The notes beneath the pieces are model-generated. The model worked only from the letters and a program-made list of their open reading frames with translations, did no database searches and was not told where the DNA came from. Below, one piece after another: positions 34,142 to 43,541 of a stretch of DNA of 64,000 bases. A program made the translations under genes and the position numbers. The stretch's first letter is position 1; each line of letters begins with the position of its first letter. Source of the stretch: Methylibium rhizosphaerae (lineage in GTDB: Bacteria; Pseudomonadota; Gammaproteobacteria; Burkholderiales; Burkholderiaceae_C); the NCBI RefSeq assembly GCF_006386545.1, contig NZ_SWAR01000006.1, positions 145,485-209,484 of the forward strand. The letters are read 5' to 3'.

Positions 34142-34780
34142 ATGTTGTCGCCCTGGCAAGACCGCAGCCACGACCTGACCGACGAAGCGGCGCTGCGCCG
34201 CATCTACAGCGAGCTGCCCGGCGACACCTCGCTGGCCAAGGTGGCCGACCACGTCCATGCGCTGTACCGGCCGTTCATCGAGGCGTCGCCGTTCGCCGTG
34301 CTCGCCACGCTGGGCCCCAAAGGCCTGGACACCTCGCCACGCGGCGACGCGCCGGGTTTCGTCGAGATCGCCGACGACCGGACGCTGCTGCTGCCGGACC
34401 GGCGCGGCAACAACCGCATCGACAGCCTGCGCAACATCGCGCACGACCCTCGAGTCGCACTGCTGTTCCTGATCCCCGGCTGCAACGAGGCGCTGCGGGT
34501 CAACGGCGAGGCCCGCATCTCGGCGGCGCCCGCGCTGCTGGAGCGGTTTGCGGTGGACGGCAAGCTGCCGCGCTCGGTGCTGGTGGTGAGCGTGCGCAGC
34601 ATCTTTTTCCAGTGCGGCCGCGCGGTGATGCGCTCGAAGCTCTGGGACGCCGCCCGGCATGTCGACCGCAAGACGCTGCCCAGCATCGGCTGCGTGCTCG
34701 AGACCCTGAGCGAGTCACGCATCGACGGCGGGGCCTACGACGCCGCGTTGCCGGCGCGGCAGAGCAGCACGCTCTACTGA
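34142..34780 (+). CDS. pyridoxamine 5'-phosphate oxidase-fold flavin protein
   Basis: A 212-residue PNPOx-like split-barrel protein (the MSMEG_1061-type subgroup). Features are ASPFAVLATLGPKGLDTSPRGDAPGFV, LLLPDRRGNNRIDSLRNIAHDPRVALLFLIPG and a C-terminal RSIFFQCGRAVMRSKLW. It should bind FMN or F420 and act as an oxidoreductase of unknown substrate. The gene starts 7 bp after phnM, so it is probably co-transcribed, but no role in phosphonate use is known to me. It converges on the indolepyruvate oxidoreductase gene. Confidence 0.85.
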   Translation: MLSPWQDRSHDLTDEAALRRIYSELPGDTSLAKVADHVHALYRPFIEASPFAVLATLGPKGLDTSPRGDAPGFVEIADDRTLLLPDRRGNNRIDSLRNIAHDPRVALLFLIPGCNEALRVNGEARISAAPALLERFAVDGKLPRSVLVVSVRSIFFQCGRAVMRSKLWDAARHVDRKTLPSIGCVLETLSESRIDGGAYDAALPARQSSTLY

Positions 34781-34815
34781 GTACCGGGTCGGGGCCGCGC
34801 CCGGCCCGGCCGGGC

Positions 34816-37800
34816 TCAGGCGGCCTGCTGCGCCGCGCCGCGGCCTTCGCGCCACTGCTTCAGGAGCTGCTCCCACTTCGGCCGCACCGCGGCCAGGTGG
34901 CGCTCCTTCACGTGGCCGTAGCCGCGGATGTCTTCCGGCAGGCGCGCGATCTCCACGGCTTGCGAGAGGTTGTCGGCCTTCAGCGCCTGGAGCAGCTCCT
35001 CGACGGTGTTGCGGTACTCGCCGATGAGCGCGCGTTCCATCCTGCGCTCCTCGGTGTAGCCGAACACGTCGAACGCGGTGCCGCGCAGGCCGCGCATGCG
35101 GGCCAGCAGCTTGAACGCGGTGTGCATCCACGGGCCGAAGCGCTGCTTCACCAGCTCGCCCTTCGCGTTGCGCCTGGCGAGCAGCGGCGGGGCCAGGTGG
35201 TAGGCGACCTTGTAGTCGCCTTCGAATTGCTGGGCCACCTTGTCGAGGAAGCCGGTGCCGGTGTGCAGCCGGGCCACCTCGTACTCGTCCTTGTAGGCCA
35301 TCAGCTTGAACAGGTAGCGGGCCACCGCTTCGGTGAGGCGGGTCGAACCCAGGGGCGCCTCGGCATTGCGCACCTTCTGCACGAAGGCCGCGTACTCCTG
35401 CGCATAGGCCGCGCTCTGGTAGCCGGTGAGGAACTCCACCCGCTTGCTGATCACTTCGTCGAGGCCGGGCTTGCGGGCGAACTGGATCACCTGCGCGGTG
35501 GTGCACAGCGCCTGCACCGCAGCCAGGTCGTGGGCCGCGCGGCGGCCCCATTCGAAGGCCGCCTTGTTGTTGTCGACCTGCACGCCGTTGAGTTCCATCG
35601 CGCGCAGCAGCGAGCTCTTCTGCAGCGGGATCCAGCCCTTCTGCCATGCATAGCCCAGCATCAGCGGGTTGGTATAGAGCGAGTCGCCCAGCAGCTGCAC
35701 CGCGAGCTGCTCGGCGTCGAAGCGGGCCAGGCCGCCGGCGCCGGTGGCCTGCTCGATGGCGGCCTCGCAGTTGCCTTCGGGGAACTGCCAGTTCGGGTTG
35801 TTGACGAAGCTGGCGGTCGGCGTGCCGTGGGTGTTGAGCGCGACATGGGTGCGGCCCTCGCGCATCACCGCAAGCGACTCCTTCTTCGCCGCCACCAGCG
35901 GGTCGCAGGCGATCACGAGGTCGGCCTCGGCCGTGCCCACCTTCGTGCAGTGGATGGCTTGCGGCGTGTCGGCGATCTGGATGTGGCTCCAGGTGGCGCC
36001 ACCCTTTTGCGCGAGCCCGGCCGCGTCCTGCGTGACGATGCCCTTGCCTTCGATGTGCGCCGCCATGCCCAGCAGCTGGCCGATGGTGATGATGCCGGTG
36101 CCGCCCACGCCGGCCACCAGGATGCCCCAGGCGCGCGGCGCGGCCGGCACCTGCGGATCGGCGATCGGCGGCAGGTCGAAGGGGTTGCGGGCCTTGTCCT
36201 TCTTCGGCTTCTTGAGCTGGCCGCCTTCGACGGTGACGAAGCTCGGGCAGAAGCCGTTGACGCAGGAATAGTCCTTGTTGCAGGTGTTCTGGTTGATGCG
36301 GCGCTTGCGGCCGAATTCGGTTTCCACCGGCTCGACCGACAGGCAGTTGCTCTTCACCGAGCAGTCGCCGCAGCCCTCGCACACCAGCTCGTTGATCACC
36401 ACCCGCTTCTCGGCCTCGGCCATGGTGCCGCGCTTGCGGCGGCGGCGCTTCTCGGTGGCGCAGGTCTGGTCGTAGATGAGGATGGTCACGCCCTCGATCC
36501 CGCGCAGCTGGCGCTGCACCTCGTCGAGCTGGTCGCGGTGGTGGATGGTGACGCCCGGCGCCAGGTTGAGCGGCGCGTTGTACTTGGCCGGCTCGTCGGT
36601 GACGATGACGATCTTCTTCGCGCCTTCGGCCTCGAGCTCGCGCGTCATCTGCGGCACGGTCATCGTGCCGTCCACCGGCTGGCCGCCGGTCATGGCGACC
36701 GCGTCGTTGTAGAGGATCTTGTAGGTGATGTTGACCTTGGCCGCGATGCTCTGGCGCACCGCCAGCAGGCCGGAGTGGTAGTACGTGCCGTCGCCCAGGT
36801 TCGCGAAGATGTGCTTCTCGTTCGTGAACGGCGACTGGCCCACCCAGGGCACGCCTTCGCCGCCCATCTGGGTGAAGGTGCTGGTGGAGCGGTCCATCCA
36901 GGTCACCATGTAGTGGCAGCCGATGCCGGCCACCGCGCGCGAGCCTTCGGGCACCTTGGTGCTGGTGTTGTGCGGGCAGCCCGAGCAGAACCAGGGCGTG
37001 CGCTCGCCGATGCCGCCGGCGTCCAGCGCCGCGAGGCTGCGCTCCTTGGCGTCGATGACCGCCAGGCGCGCCTCGATGCGCGAACGCACGTCGGCGTCCA
37101 CCCCCAGCTTGATGAGCCGCTTGCCGATGGCGCGCGCGATGATGGCCGGCGTCAGGTCGGCCTTGGCGCGCAGCAGCCAGTTCTCGCTCGGGTTGGGCAT
37201 CGACCATTCGCCGCCGGTCTGGTCTCCCTCGGGTTCGTCGAACTTGCCCAGCACGTTGGGCCGCACGTCGGGACGCCAGTTGTAGAGCTCTTCCTTGAGC
37301 TGGTACTCGATGACCTGGCGCTTTTCCTCGATGACGAGGATCTCCTGCAGCCCGGTGGCGAACTCGCGGGTGATGGTGGCTTCGAGCGGCCACACCACGC
37401 CGACCTTGTGCAGCCGGATGCCGATGCGACGGCAGGTGTCCTCGTCCAGCCCCAGGTCGAACAGCGCCTGGCGCGTGTCGTTGTAGCTCTTGCCGCTGGC
37501 AATGAGGCCCAGGCGCGCGTGCGGCGAATCGATGACCGTGTGGTTGAGCCGGTTGGCGCGCACATAGGCGAGCGCGGCATACCACTTGTGGTCCATGAGC
37601 CGCGCTTCCTGCTCCAGCGGCGGGTCGGGCCAGCGGATGTGCAGGCCGCCCGGCGGCATGATGAAGTCCTCAGGCAGCACGATGTTCACCCGGTCGGGGT
37701 CCACGCTCACCGTGGTGGACGACTCGACGATCTCCTGGATCGTCTTCATGCCGGCCCACACGCCGGAGAAGCGGCTCATCGCGAAGGCGTGCAGGCCCAG

Positions 37801-38376
37801 ATCGAGGATCTCCTGCACGTTCGACGGGAAGAACACCGGCAGGCCGCACGCCTTGAAGATGTGGTCGCTCTGGTGCGCCGCGGTGGAGCTCTTGGAGATG
37901 TGGTCGTCGCCGGCGATGGCGATCACGCCGCCGTGCTTGGCCGTGCCGGCCATGTTGGCGTGCTTGAAGACGTCGGAGCAGCGGTCCACGCCCGGGCCCT
38001 TGCCGTACCAGATGCCGAACACGCCGTCGAACTTGTTGTTCTTCGGATAGAGGTCGAGCTGCTGCGTGCCCCACACCGCGGTGGCACCCAGCTCCTCGTT
38101 CACGCCGGGCTGGAAGACGATGTGGTTTGCCGCCAGGTGCTTCTTGGCATTCCACAGCGCCTGGTCGTAGCCGCCCAGCGGCGATCCGCGATAGCCGGAA
38201 ATGAAGCCCGCGGTATTGAGGCCGGCGACCGCGTCGCGCTTGCGCTGCAGCATGGGCAGCCGCACCAGCGCCTGCACGCCGCTCATGAAGGCGTTGCCGC
38301 TTTCGAGTGCGTACTTGTCGTCCAGGGTGACCGACTCGAGGGCCTTGCGGATGTGCTCGGGCAGGGGCGCGTTCAT
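34816..38376 (-). CDS. indolepyruvate ferredoxin oxidoreductase, fused alpha and beta subunits
   Basis: An 1186-residue thiamine-diphosphate enzyme that oxidatively decarboxylates aryl (indole- or phenyl-) pyruvates to the CoA thioester. The N-terminal part (GNAFMSGVQALVRLPMLQRKRDAVAGLNTAGFISGYRGSPLGGYDQALW) is the pyrimidine-binding domain. The middle has the TPP-binding GDGTYYHSG and cysteine-rich CEGCGDCSVKSNC that ligates an Fe-S cluster. The C-terminal third is the gamma-like domain (ILVAGVGGTGIITIGQLLG). It takes part in aromatic amino acid catabolism. Divergent from an Lrp-type gene that probably regulates it. Confidence 0.93.
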   Translation of the reverse strand: MNAPLPEHIRKALESVTLDDKYALESGNAFMSGVQALVRLPMLQRKRDAVAGLNTAGFISGYRGSPLGGYDQALWNAKKHLAANHIVFQPGVNEELGATAVWGTQQLDLYPKNNKFDGVFGIWYGKGPGVDRCSDVFKHANMAGTAKHGGVIAIAGDDHISKSSTAAHQSDHIFKACGLPVFFPSNVQEILDLGLHAFAMSRFSGVWAGMKTIQEIVESSTTVSVDPDRVNIVLPEDFIMPPGGLHIRWPDPPLEQEARLMDHKWYAALAYVRANRLNHTVIDSPHARLGLIASGKSYNDTRQALFDLGLDEDTCRRIGIRLHKVGVVWPLEATITREFATGLQEILVIEEKRQVIEYQLKEELYNWRPDVRPNVLGKFDEPEGDQTGGEWSMPNPSENWLLRAKADLTPAIIARAIGKRLIKLGVDADVRSRIEARLAVIDAKERSLAALDAGGIGERTPWFCSGCPHNTSTKVPEGSRAVAGIGCHYMVTWMDRSTSTFTQMGGEGVPWVGQSPFTNEKHIFANLGDGTYYHSGLLAVRQSIAAKVNITYKILYNDAVAMTGGQPVDGTMTVPQMTRELEAEGAKKIVIVTDEPAKYNAPLNLAPGVTIHHRDQLDEVQRQLRGIEGVTILIYDQTCATEKRRRRKRGTMAEAEKRVVINELVCEGCGDCSVKSNCLSVEPVETEFGRKRRINQNTCNKDYSCVNGFCPSFVTVEGGQLKKPKKDKARNPFDLPPIADPQVPAAPRAWGILVAGVGGTGIITIGQLLGMAAHIEGKGIVTQDAAGLAQKGGATWSHIQIADTPQAIHCTKVGTAEADLVIACDPLVAAKKESLAVMREGRTHVALNTHGTPTASFVNNPNWQFPEGNCEAAIEQATGAGGLARFDAEQLAVQLLGDSLYTNPLMLGYAWQKGWIPLQKSSLLRAMELNGVQVDNNKAAFEWGRRAAHDLAAVQALCTTAQVIQFARKPGLDEVISKRVEFLTGYQSAAYAQEYAAFVQKVRNAEAPLGSTRLTEAVARYLFKLMAYKDEYEVARLHTGTGFLDKVAQQFEGDYKVAYHLAPPLLARRNAKGELVKQRFGPWMHTAFKLLARMRGLRGTAFDVFGYTEERRMERALIGEYRNTVEELLQALKADNLSQAVEIARLPEDIRGYGHVKERHLAAVRPKWEQLLKQWREGRGAAQQAA

Positions 38377-38513
38377 GCGTGCGGCTCCTTGTTCTGTGGG
38401 GTGGCGGTCACGCGCGCGCCTCATGGACGGGCGCTGCCTGCCGGGTGTGGGGGATGGCTGTCAGTGTAGGCAAAGCCTTTCGGGAAGTCTTTTCTTTCGA
38501 TGCCGCAAATGGG

Positions 38514-38527
38514 GTTGCTTCAGCAAC
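38514..38527. promoter_or_regulatory. palindrome in the Lrp/oxidoreductase divergent region
   Basis: GTTGCT-TC-AGCAAC is a perfect 6-bp inverted repeat in the 183-bp space between the oxidoreductase and Lrp-type genes. The surrounding sequence has repeated GCAAA and GCGAAAAATGC blocks and is richer in A/T than its neighbours. A likely binding site for the Lrp-type regulator, which would control both genes. Confidence 0.5.
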
Positions 38528-38559
38528 ATCCTTGCGAAAAATGCCGGCTGGAGAAGCAA

Positions 38560-39117
38560 ATGCCATCGCAAAAACAGCCCCTAGGGAAAACCCGCTCCGT
38601 GGATGAAGCCGCCGCCGCCGAAGCGCCGCACGGCGCCGGCCTCGACCGCTACGACATCGCCATCCTGCGGGAGTTGCAGCAGGACGCCCGGCTGTCCAAT
38701 GCCGAGCTGGCCAGCCGCATCGGCCTGTCGCCCGCGCCCACCTGGCGGCGGGTGAAATGGCTCGAGGAGCAGGGCTACATCCTGGGCTACCGTGCCGCGC
38801 TCGACCGGCGAAAGATCGGCCTGGGCGTTCTGGCCTTCGTGCGGGTCGACGCCGAGCGCAACAATGCCGACGCAACCCGCGCGCTCGAAGACGCGATCCG
38901 TGCGCTGCCCGAGGTGATCTCGTGCCACTACATCAGCGGCGCGGGCACCTTCGAGCTCGAAGTGCTGACCACCGACCTCGACGCCTATGCGCGCTGGTCG
39001 ATGGACACGCTGTTCAAGCTGCCCAACGTGAAGGACCTGCACACCAGCTTCTCGCTCGGCGAAGTGAAGGGCAGCGGCGTGCTGCCGCTGGGGCATCTGG
39101 AGGGGCGGGCGAGGTAG
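38560..39117 (+). CDS. Lrp/AsnC family transcriptional regulator
   Basis: A 185-residue Lrp-type regulator. The helix-turn-helix reads LDRYDIAILRELQQDARLSNAELASRIGLSPAPTWRRVKWLEEQGYI, followed by the RAM ligand-binding domain (LGVLAFVRVDAERN...VISCHYISGAGTFELEVLTTDLDAY). The ATG at 38560 is chosen because GGAGAAG precedes it; upstream ATGs at 38500 and 38509 would add an odd cysteine-rich leader. It diverges from the indolepyruvate oxidoreductase and so probably responds to an aromatic amino acid or its keto acid. Confidence 0.9.
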   Translation: MPSQKQPLGKTRSVDEAAAAEAPHGAGLDRYDIAILRELQQDARLSNAELASRIGLSPAPTWRRVKWLEEQGYILGYRAALDRRKIGLGVLAFVRVDAERNNADATRALEDAIRALPEVISCHYISGAGTFELEVLTTDLDAYARWSMDTLFKLPNVKDLHTSFSLGEVKGSGVLPLGHLEGRAR

Positions 39118-39215
39118 GCGCGCAAATGCCCGGTGCAAGTACCCTCATCAGGGGGAGTCCGCTGAGCGGCTCGTGCGCTTAGGCTGCGCGTCGTCCGACA
39201 AATGAGGAGAAGTGA

Positions 39216-40001
39216 ATGAAGGCGAAGGGAATGAGGCGGCATCTGCTGGCGATGATCGGTGCATGCATGGTGGGGGCACCCCTGGCTGCGCCGGCTCAGG
39301 AATCCGCCTCGGCGTTGCCCTATTCCGTGGTTTCGCTGGTGGGCGACAAGATCTCTCTGGTGGGATATGTGTCCGGCACGGGCAGCCATATCGACACCAA
39401 CACCCTCAGCGAGCTGCCGCTGTCCGACAACGAGCTCGATCGTGCCACCCTGTTCGCGGTCGAAGACGCCCTGAAGAAAGGGAAGCCCGGCTTGCGGCCG
39501 TCCCTGCTGTCCGTGCGCGACCCGGCCATCTACGGCGCCCAGCAGGACCTTGCAGGCCCGCCCGAAAAGCAGAAGGCCTTCATCTCCTCGCTGAAGGCGG
39601 TCCTGAAGGAGCGGGGCACCGGGCGCTTCATCATCGTCACGAAGCAGCGCGGAGAAGCTCGTTTGCAGGGGCGCGATGGTCATTTCGGAAAGGGCACCCT
39701 CAACGGGCTGGGCTTCTACCTGGACCGTGCGACCCCCATGGAGAGCAATGAGACAGGGCTGGTCACCGAGGGCTTCCTGGGGCCGTTTGCCTATGTGCGG
39801 GTCAGCCTGGTCGACATGGATTCGCTCACCGTCCTGAAAGACTCCTACGGCATGGCGTCCAGCGTGCTGGTGCATGCCCTCGTCAAGGGGAGCGTCCATC
39901 CGTGGGATGCGCTCGACGCCGGTCAGAAGGTCGAGCACCTGAAGCAGCTGATCGTGCAGGCGGTGGAGCGTGCGATGCGGCCTGTGCTGAGCCAGATCTG
40001 A
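39216..40001 (+). CDS. uncharacterised secreted protein
   Basis: A 261-residue protein with signal peptide RRHLLAMIGACMVGAPLAAPAQ. The mature part (SALPYSVVSLVGDKISLVGYVSGTGSHIDTN) is a mixed alpha/beta globular protein with no cysteines after the signal. The segment GRFIIVTKQRGEARLQG...GTLNGLGFYLD recurs in a family of proteobacterial hypothetical proteins as far as I can tell, but I cannot name it. The ATG at 39216 has GAGGAGAAG at 39202-39210. It converges with the penicillin-binding protein gene. Confidence 0.75.
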   Translation: MKAKGMRRHLLAMIGACMVGAPLAAPAQESASALPYSVVSLVGDKISLVGYVSGTGSHIDTNTLSELPLSDNELDRATLFAVEDALKKGKPGLRPSLLSVRDPAIYGAQQDLAGPPEKQKAFISSLKAVLKERGTGRFIIVTKQRGEARLQGRDGHFGKGTLNGLGFYLDRATPMESNETGLVTEGFLGPFAYVRVSLVDMDSLTVLKDSYGMASSVLVHALVKGSVHPWDALDAGQKVEHLKQLIVQAVERAMRPVLSQI

Positions 40002-40019
40002 CGGCTGCCGGCGCGCAGG

Positions 40020-42293
40020 CTACGGCGAGCCGAAGCCGAACCAGCGCCGCAGCGTTTCCCCGGCGTTGCGCAACACGCCTTCGAACTGCGCTCCCATGCG
40101 CGACGGGAACTGCGCCGAAGCGTCGAGCCGGCCGCGGGCCAGCGCCTGGCTGGTGAAGTCGCCCACCACGTGCAGCGCGTTGTGGGCGCCCTGGCCCCAA
40201 TGGTCGCTGCGCATCGTCACCCGCGGGTCGTTGAAGCCGACCCATGCGCCGCTCACCAGCTGCGGGTGCATCAGCAGGAACCAGCCGTCGGTGTTGTTCT
40301 GGGTGGTGCCGGTCTTGCCGGCCACGTCGGCGGTGATGCCATGCACCGTGCGCAGGCCCTGGCCGGTGCCGCGGTCGACCACGCCGCGCAGCATGTCGAT
40401 CAGCTGCACCGCGACGTCGGACTCGAGCACGCGCTCGGGCGGCTGCTGCGGCGGCGGCGCGAAGCGGGCCAGCACACGGCCCTGGGCATCGCTCACCTGC
40501 GTGATGAGCTGCGGTGCGCGGTACTCGCCCAGCGCGGCAATGCTCGCGTAGGCGCTGGCCATCTCGAGCAGCGACACGGAGCTGGTGCCCAGCGCCAGCG
40601 ATGGCACGGCGTCCAGCTCGCTGTCGCGCACCCCGAGGCGCTGCGCGAACTGCACCACCGCCTTGGGGCCCACCTGCTGCATCACCTGGGCGGTGGTGCT
40701 GTTGCGCGAGAACACGAGGCCGTCCTCGAGGCTGGTCGTCTCGCGCTCGGCCCGCGACATGTCTTTCGGGCGCCACCACTTGCCGTCGGGCAGGCGGATC
40801 GGCTGCGCGCGGCTGGGGAACTGCTGCTGCGGGTCCATGCCGGCCTCCAGGGCCGCGCCATAGACGAACGGCTTGAAGGTCGAGCCCGGCTGGCGCCGGG
40901 CCTGCTGCACGTGGTCGTAGCTGTCGGCCACGAAGCTGCGGCTGCCCACCCAGGCGCGTACCGCGCCGGTGGCCGGGTCGATGGCGACGAAGCCGGCTTC
41001 CAGCCGCGTCTTGCGCTGGCGCAGCGCGTTCATGAAGCCATCGTCGGCACGCAGCTCGGCCAGCGCCTCGTCGGGCGTACGGCCGGCCTCCAGGGCTCGC
41101 GCATATTCCTGCGATTCGCGCACGAAGGTGTCGAGCAGCTCGGCGTGGGTGGCCCAGAAGTGGGCGAAGGGCTCGACCTTGCCGCGGGCCTGCGCATAGC
41201 TGCCCGCTCGGGTGGACAGCAGCTTGCCGCTTTCACGGCCCCATTCCACGTCGGCCACCGCCTGCAGCGCGTCGAGCTGGCGGGTCACCGCCTGGCTGGC
41301 CAGCCGCTGCAGGTTCGCGTCGAGCGTGGACTGCACCACCAGGCCGTCGGCATGGAGGTCGTAGCCCAGCGGCTCGGCCCATTCGGACAGCCAGCGCCGC
41401 ACCGCGTCGGCGAAGTGCGGCGCCGGCCCCGCGTCCGGGTCCTGGCGCTTGAAGTCCAGGCGCAGCGGGCGCCGGCTCAGCTTCTCGCACAGCGCCGCAT
41501 CCAGCTTGCCGTGCTTGACCATCTGCGCGAGCACCACGTTGCGGCGCTCCAGCGCACGTTCGGGCTTTTGCACCGGGTTGTAGACGCTCGTGCCCTTGAG
41601 CAGCCCGACCAGCGTGGCGGCTTCGGCCAGCGAAAGCGCGCGCGCCGGCTTGCCGAAATAGGTGCGCGCGGCCATCTCGATGCCCCAGGCGTCGTAGTGG
41701 AACGAGACGGTGTTGAGATAGGTCTCGAGGATCTCGCGCTTGGAGTAGGCGCGCTCCAGCTTGAGCGCGGTGATCATCTCCTTGAGCTTGCGCGTGGCCG
41801 AGAGCGAACGCCCGATGTCCTTGGGGAAGAGGTTGCGGGCCAGCTGCTGGGTGATGGTGGAGCCGCCCTGGCGGTTGCCCGACAGCGTGTGCAGCACCGA
41901 CGACACGCTGCGCTGCCAGTCGACCCCGGGGTGCTGCCAGAACCGGTGGTCCTCGGTGGCGATCAGCGCGTCCACCACCGGCTGCGGAATCGCCTCCAGC
42001 GGCAGCCACTCCCGGTTGGTGCGGCGGAAGGTGGCCAGCACCGAACCGTCGGCTGCCAGCAGCACGCTGGGCTTTTCGTCGCGGGCCTTGAGCATGCCCT
42101 GCACGTCGGGCGTGAGGGGCACCAGCGCCAGGGTGTAGCCCGCCAGCAGCAACACGCCCACGAGAATCGCCACGCCGGCACGGCGCAGCCAGGGCATGGC
42201 CGCCGTCCGGGCCGTCTGCATGCGCGATCGCAGCCACTCTCGCCAGCTCGGGGAATCCACCAATCTCTCGCCTGTCCGATGCGCCCGGCTCAT
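40020..42293 (-). CDS. bifunctional penicillin-binding protein, class A
   Basis: A 757-residue membrane-anchored peptidoglycan synthase. A transmembrane helix (AGVAILVGVLLLAGYTLALV) is at about residues 39-58. The glycosyltransferase domain has EDHRFWQHPGVDWQRS and GGSTITQQLARNLFPKD. The transpeptidase domain has the nucleophile PGSTFKPF, the second motif SRNSTTAQ and KTGTTQNNTDGWF. The overall architecture is PBP1A-like, but the linker is shorter than in E. coli MrcA and the OB-type insert seems reduced. A later ATG at about 42221 would still leave the membrane anchor. Confidence 0.93.
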   Translation of the reverse strand: MSRAHRTGERLVDSPSWREWLRSRMQTARTAAMPWLRRAGVAILVGVLLLAGYTLALVPLTPDVQGMLKARDEKPSVLLAADGSVLATFRRTNREWLPLEAIPQPVVDALIATEDHRFWQHPGVDWQRSVSSVLHTLSGNRQGGSTITQQLARNLFPKDIGRSLSATRKLKEMITALKLERAYSKREILETYLNTVSFHYDAWGIEMAARTYFGKPARALSLAEAATLVGLLKGTSVYNPVQKPERALERRNVVLAQMVKHGKLDAALCEKLSRRPLRLDFKRQDPDAGPAPHFADAVRRWLSEWAEPLGYDLHADGLVVQSTLDANLQRLASQAVTRQLDALQAVADVEWGRESGKLLSTRAGSYAQARGKVEPFAHFWATHAELLDTFVRESQEYARALEAGRTPDEALAELRADDGFMNALRQRKTRLEAGFVAIDPATGAVRAWVGSRSFVADSYDHVQQARRQPGSTFKPFVYGAALEAGMDPQQQFPSRAQPIRLPDGKWWRPKDMSRAERETTSLEDGLVFSRNSTTAQVMQQVGPKAVVQFAQRLGVRDSELDAVPSLALGTSSVSLLEMASAYASIAALGEYRAPQLITQVSDAQGRVLARFAPPPQQPPERVLESDVAVQLIDMLRGVVDRGTGQGLRTVHGITADVAGKTGTTQNNTDGWFLLMHPQLVSGAWVGFNDPRVTMRSDHWGQGAHNALHVVGDFTSQALARGRLDASAQFPSRMGAQFEGVLRNAGETLRRWFGFGSP

Positions 42294-42410
42294 CGACCGA
42301 CAGGGCCGGGCGTAAGCTCCCTGGGTCGCGCAGTGTGCGGCGTACCGGCCGCGATGCTGTAACAAATTTGCACAGCGGCCGGGATGACGAATCTCTTCAA
42401 GGAGGACTCC

Positions 42411-42818
42411 ATGTTTCCCTGGTTCTGGATCTACGCCCCGCAGACCCACTGGCCGTGGAGCGGCGCCGTCACGCAGGACATCTCGCCCGAGACGTTTTTC
42501 GCCGGCATCAAGCCCGGCGCCGGCGTGCCTGAAATCGAACGCGACGTTTTCGAGAAGGCCTCCTACGGCAAGCAGCTCGGCTGGCTGCTCGACGCCGTGG
42601 CCGGCTCCGAAGAGGAGAAGGTCGAGGCGCTGGCGAACCTGCGCGAGCTGCACGAGGAGGTGCGGCAGATCAAGCGGCGCCACGCAGCCGACCGCGAGCG
42701 GGCTGCGATGAAGCTGCTCAGCAGGCTCGAAGAGGAAAACCCCGAGGCGCTGCGGCGTGTGCTGCAGCGCTTTGCCGCGAACGCCGCCTCGGGCCGCAGG
42801 GCCTTGCCGGCGCAATGA
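42411..42818 (+). CDS. small uncharacterised helical protein
   Basis: A 135-residue protein. The start FPWFWIYAPQTHWPWSGAVTQDISPETFF is aromatic rich and probably membrane- or complex-associated; the rest (EEEKVEALANLRELHEEVRQIKRRH and after) is a charged helix with coiled-coil character. The ATG at 42411 has AAGGAGG at 42398-42404; an earlier ATG at 42384 lacks one. Its stop overlaps the start of the next gene by 4 bp. Family not identified. Confidence 0.65.
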   Translation: MFPWFWIYAPQTHWPWSGAVTQDISPETFFAGIKPGAGVPEIERDVFEKASYGKQLGWLLDAVAGSEEEKVEALANLRELHEEVRQIKRRHAADRERAAMKLLSRLEEENPEALRRVLQRFAANAASGRRALPAQ

Positions 42819-43501
42819 TGCGACGCCTGTTCCGCGCGGCGGCGTGGGTTGTGCTGTGCATGGTTGCTGCGGCTCTTGCGCAAGCACAGGACCAGAAGCT
42901 GCCGCAACGCAACCTGCTGGTCGAAGTGCGCCAGGGCGACGAAGCCTCCTTCACCGTCTCGGGCGGCGGCGTGAGCGGCGGCGAGGTGGTCATCGGCTCG
43001 GATGGCCAGGTGTCGGGCCGGGCCGGGGTGCAGGTGGAGTCGCGCAGCCGCGACAGTGCTCTGGCGTCGACTCAGCAGGTGCGGGTGCTGAACGGTGGCC
43101 GGGCCGGCGTGCGTCTGGCGCAGGCCCTGCCGCTCCAGTGGTGGGAAGTGGTCGTCACGCCGCGCGGCCCGCAGGTGGTGGGCCAGACGGCATGGGCCGA
43201 GGCGGCGCGCGGCTTTGCGGTGCTGCCGCGCTGGCCCGGCGGCGAGGCGCCGGTCACGGTGGAGATCCAGGCAGAGTCGGGCAGCGTGAGCCAGCCCGGT
43301 GCGCTGCAGCCTCTCGGCCAGCCGCAGGCCGCGGTGGACTCAGCACGCACCCTCACCACCGTACAGGTGCCGTTGCGCGAATGGGTCACCATCGCCAGCA
43401 GCGGCGAGGCAGACAGCCAGAGTGCCCGCGGCGTGCTGTCCAGCCGCGACGCGCAGCGCGGTCGGCGCTGGGTGGTGCAGCTGAGGGTGAGTCCGCAGTA
43501 G
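42815..43501 (+). CDS. uncharacterised secreted protein coupled to the preceding gene
   Basis: A 228-residue protein with signal peptide RRLFRAAAWVVLCMVAAALAQAQ. The mature part starts DQKLPQRNLLVEVRQGDEASFTVSGGGVSGGEVVIG and looks beta-rich. The central VVGQTAWAEAARGFAVLPRWPGGEAPVTVEIQAE and the closing QRGRRWVVQLRVS suggest an outer-membrane or periplasmic beta domain. Start overlaps the previous stop. Function unknown. Confidence 0.7.
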   Translation: MMRRLFRAAAWVVLCMVAAALAQAQDQKLPQRNLLVEVRQGDEASFTVSGGGVSGGEVVIGSDGQVSGRAGVQVESRSRDSALASTQQVRVLNGGRAGVRLAQALPLQWWEVVVTPRGPQVVGQTAWAEAARGFAVLPRWPGGEAPVTVEIQAESGSVSQPGALQPLGQPQAAVDSARTLTTVQVPLREWVTIASSGEADSQSARGVLSSRDAQRGRRWVVQLRVSPQ

Positions 43502-43541
43502 CCTCTTGATGCGCGCGCGCCCTGCGCCCACACTGCCGCCC

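Noticed and set aside
34612..38469. A 1285-codon open frame on the plus strand opposite the indolepyruvate oxidoreductase
   Set aside because: It is the antisense shadow of a clear high-GC gene. Its translation is rich in His, Arg and Gly with no family signature, while the minus-strand frame has full domain motifs.
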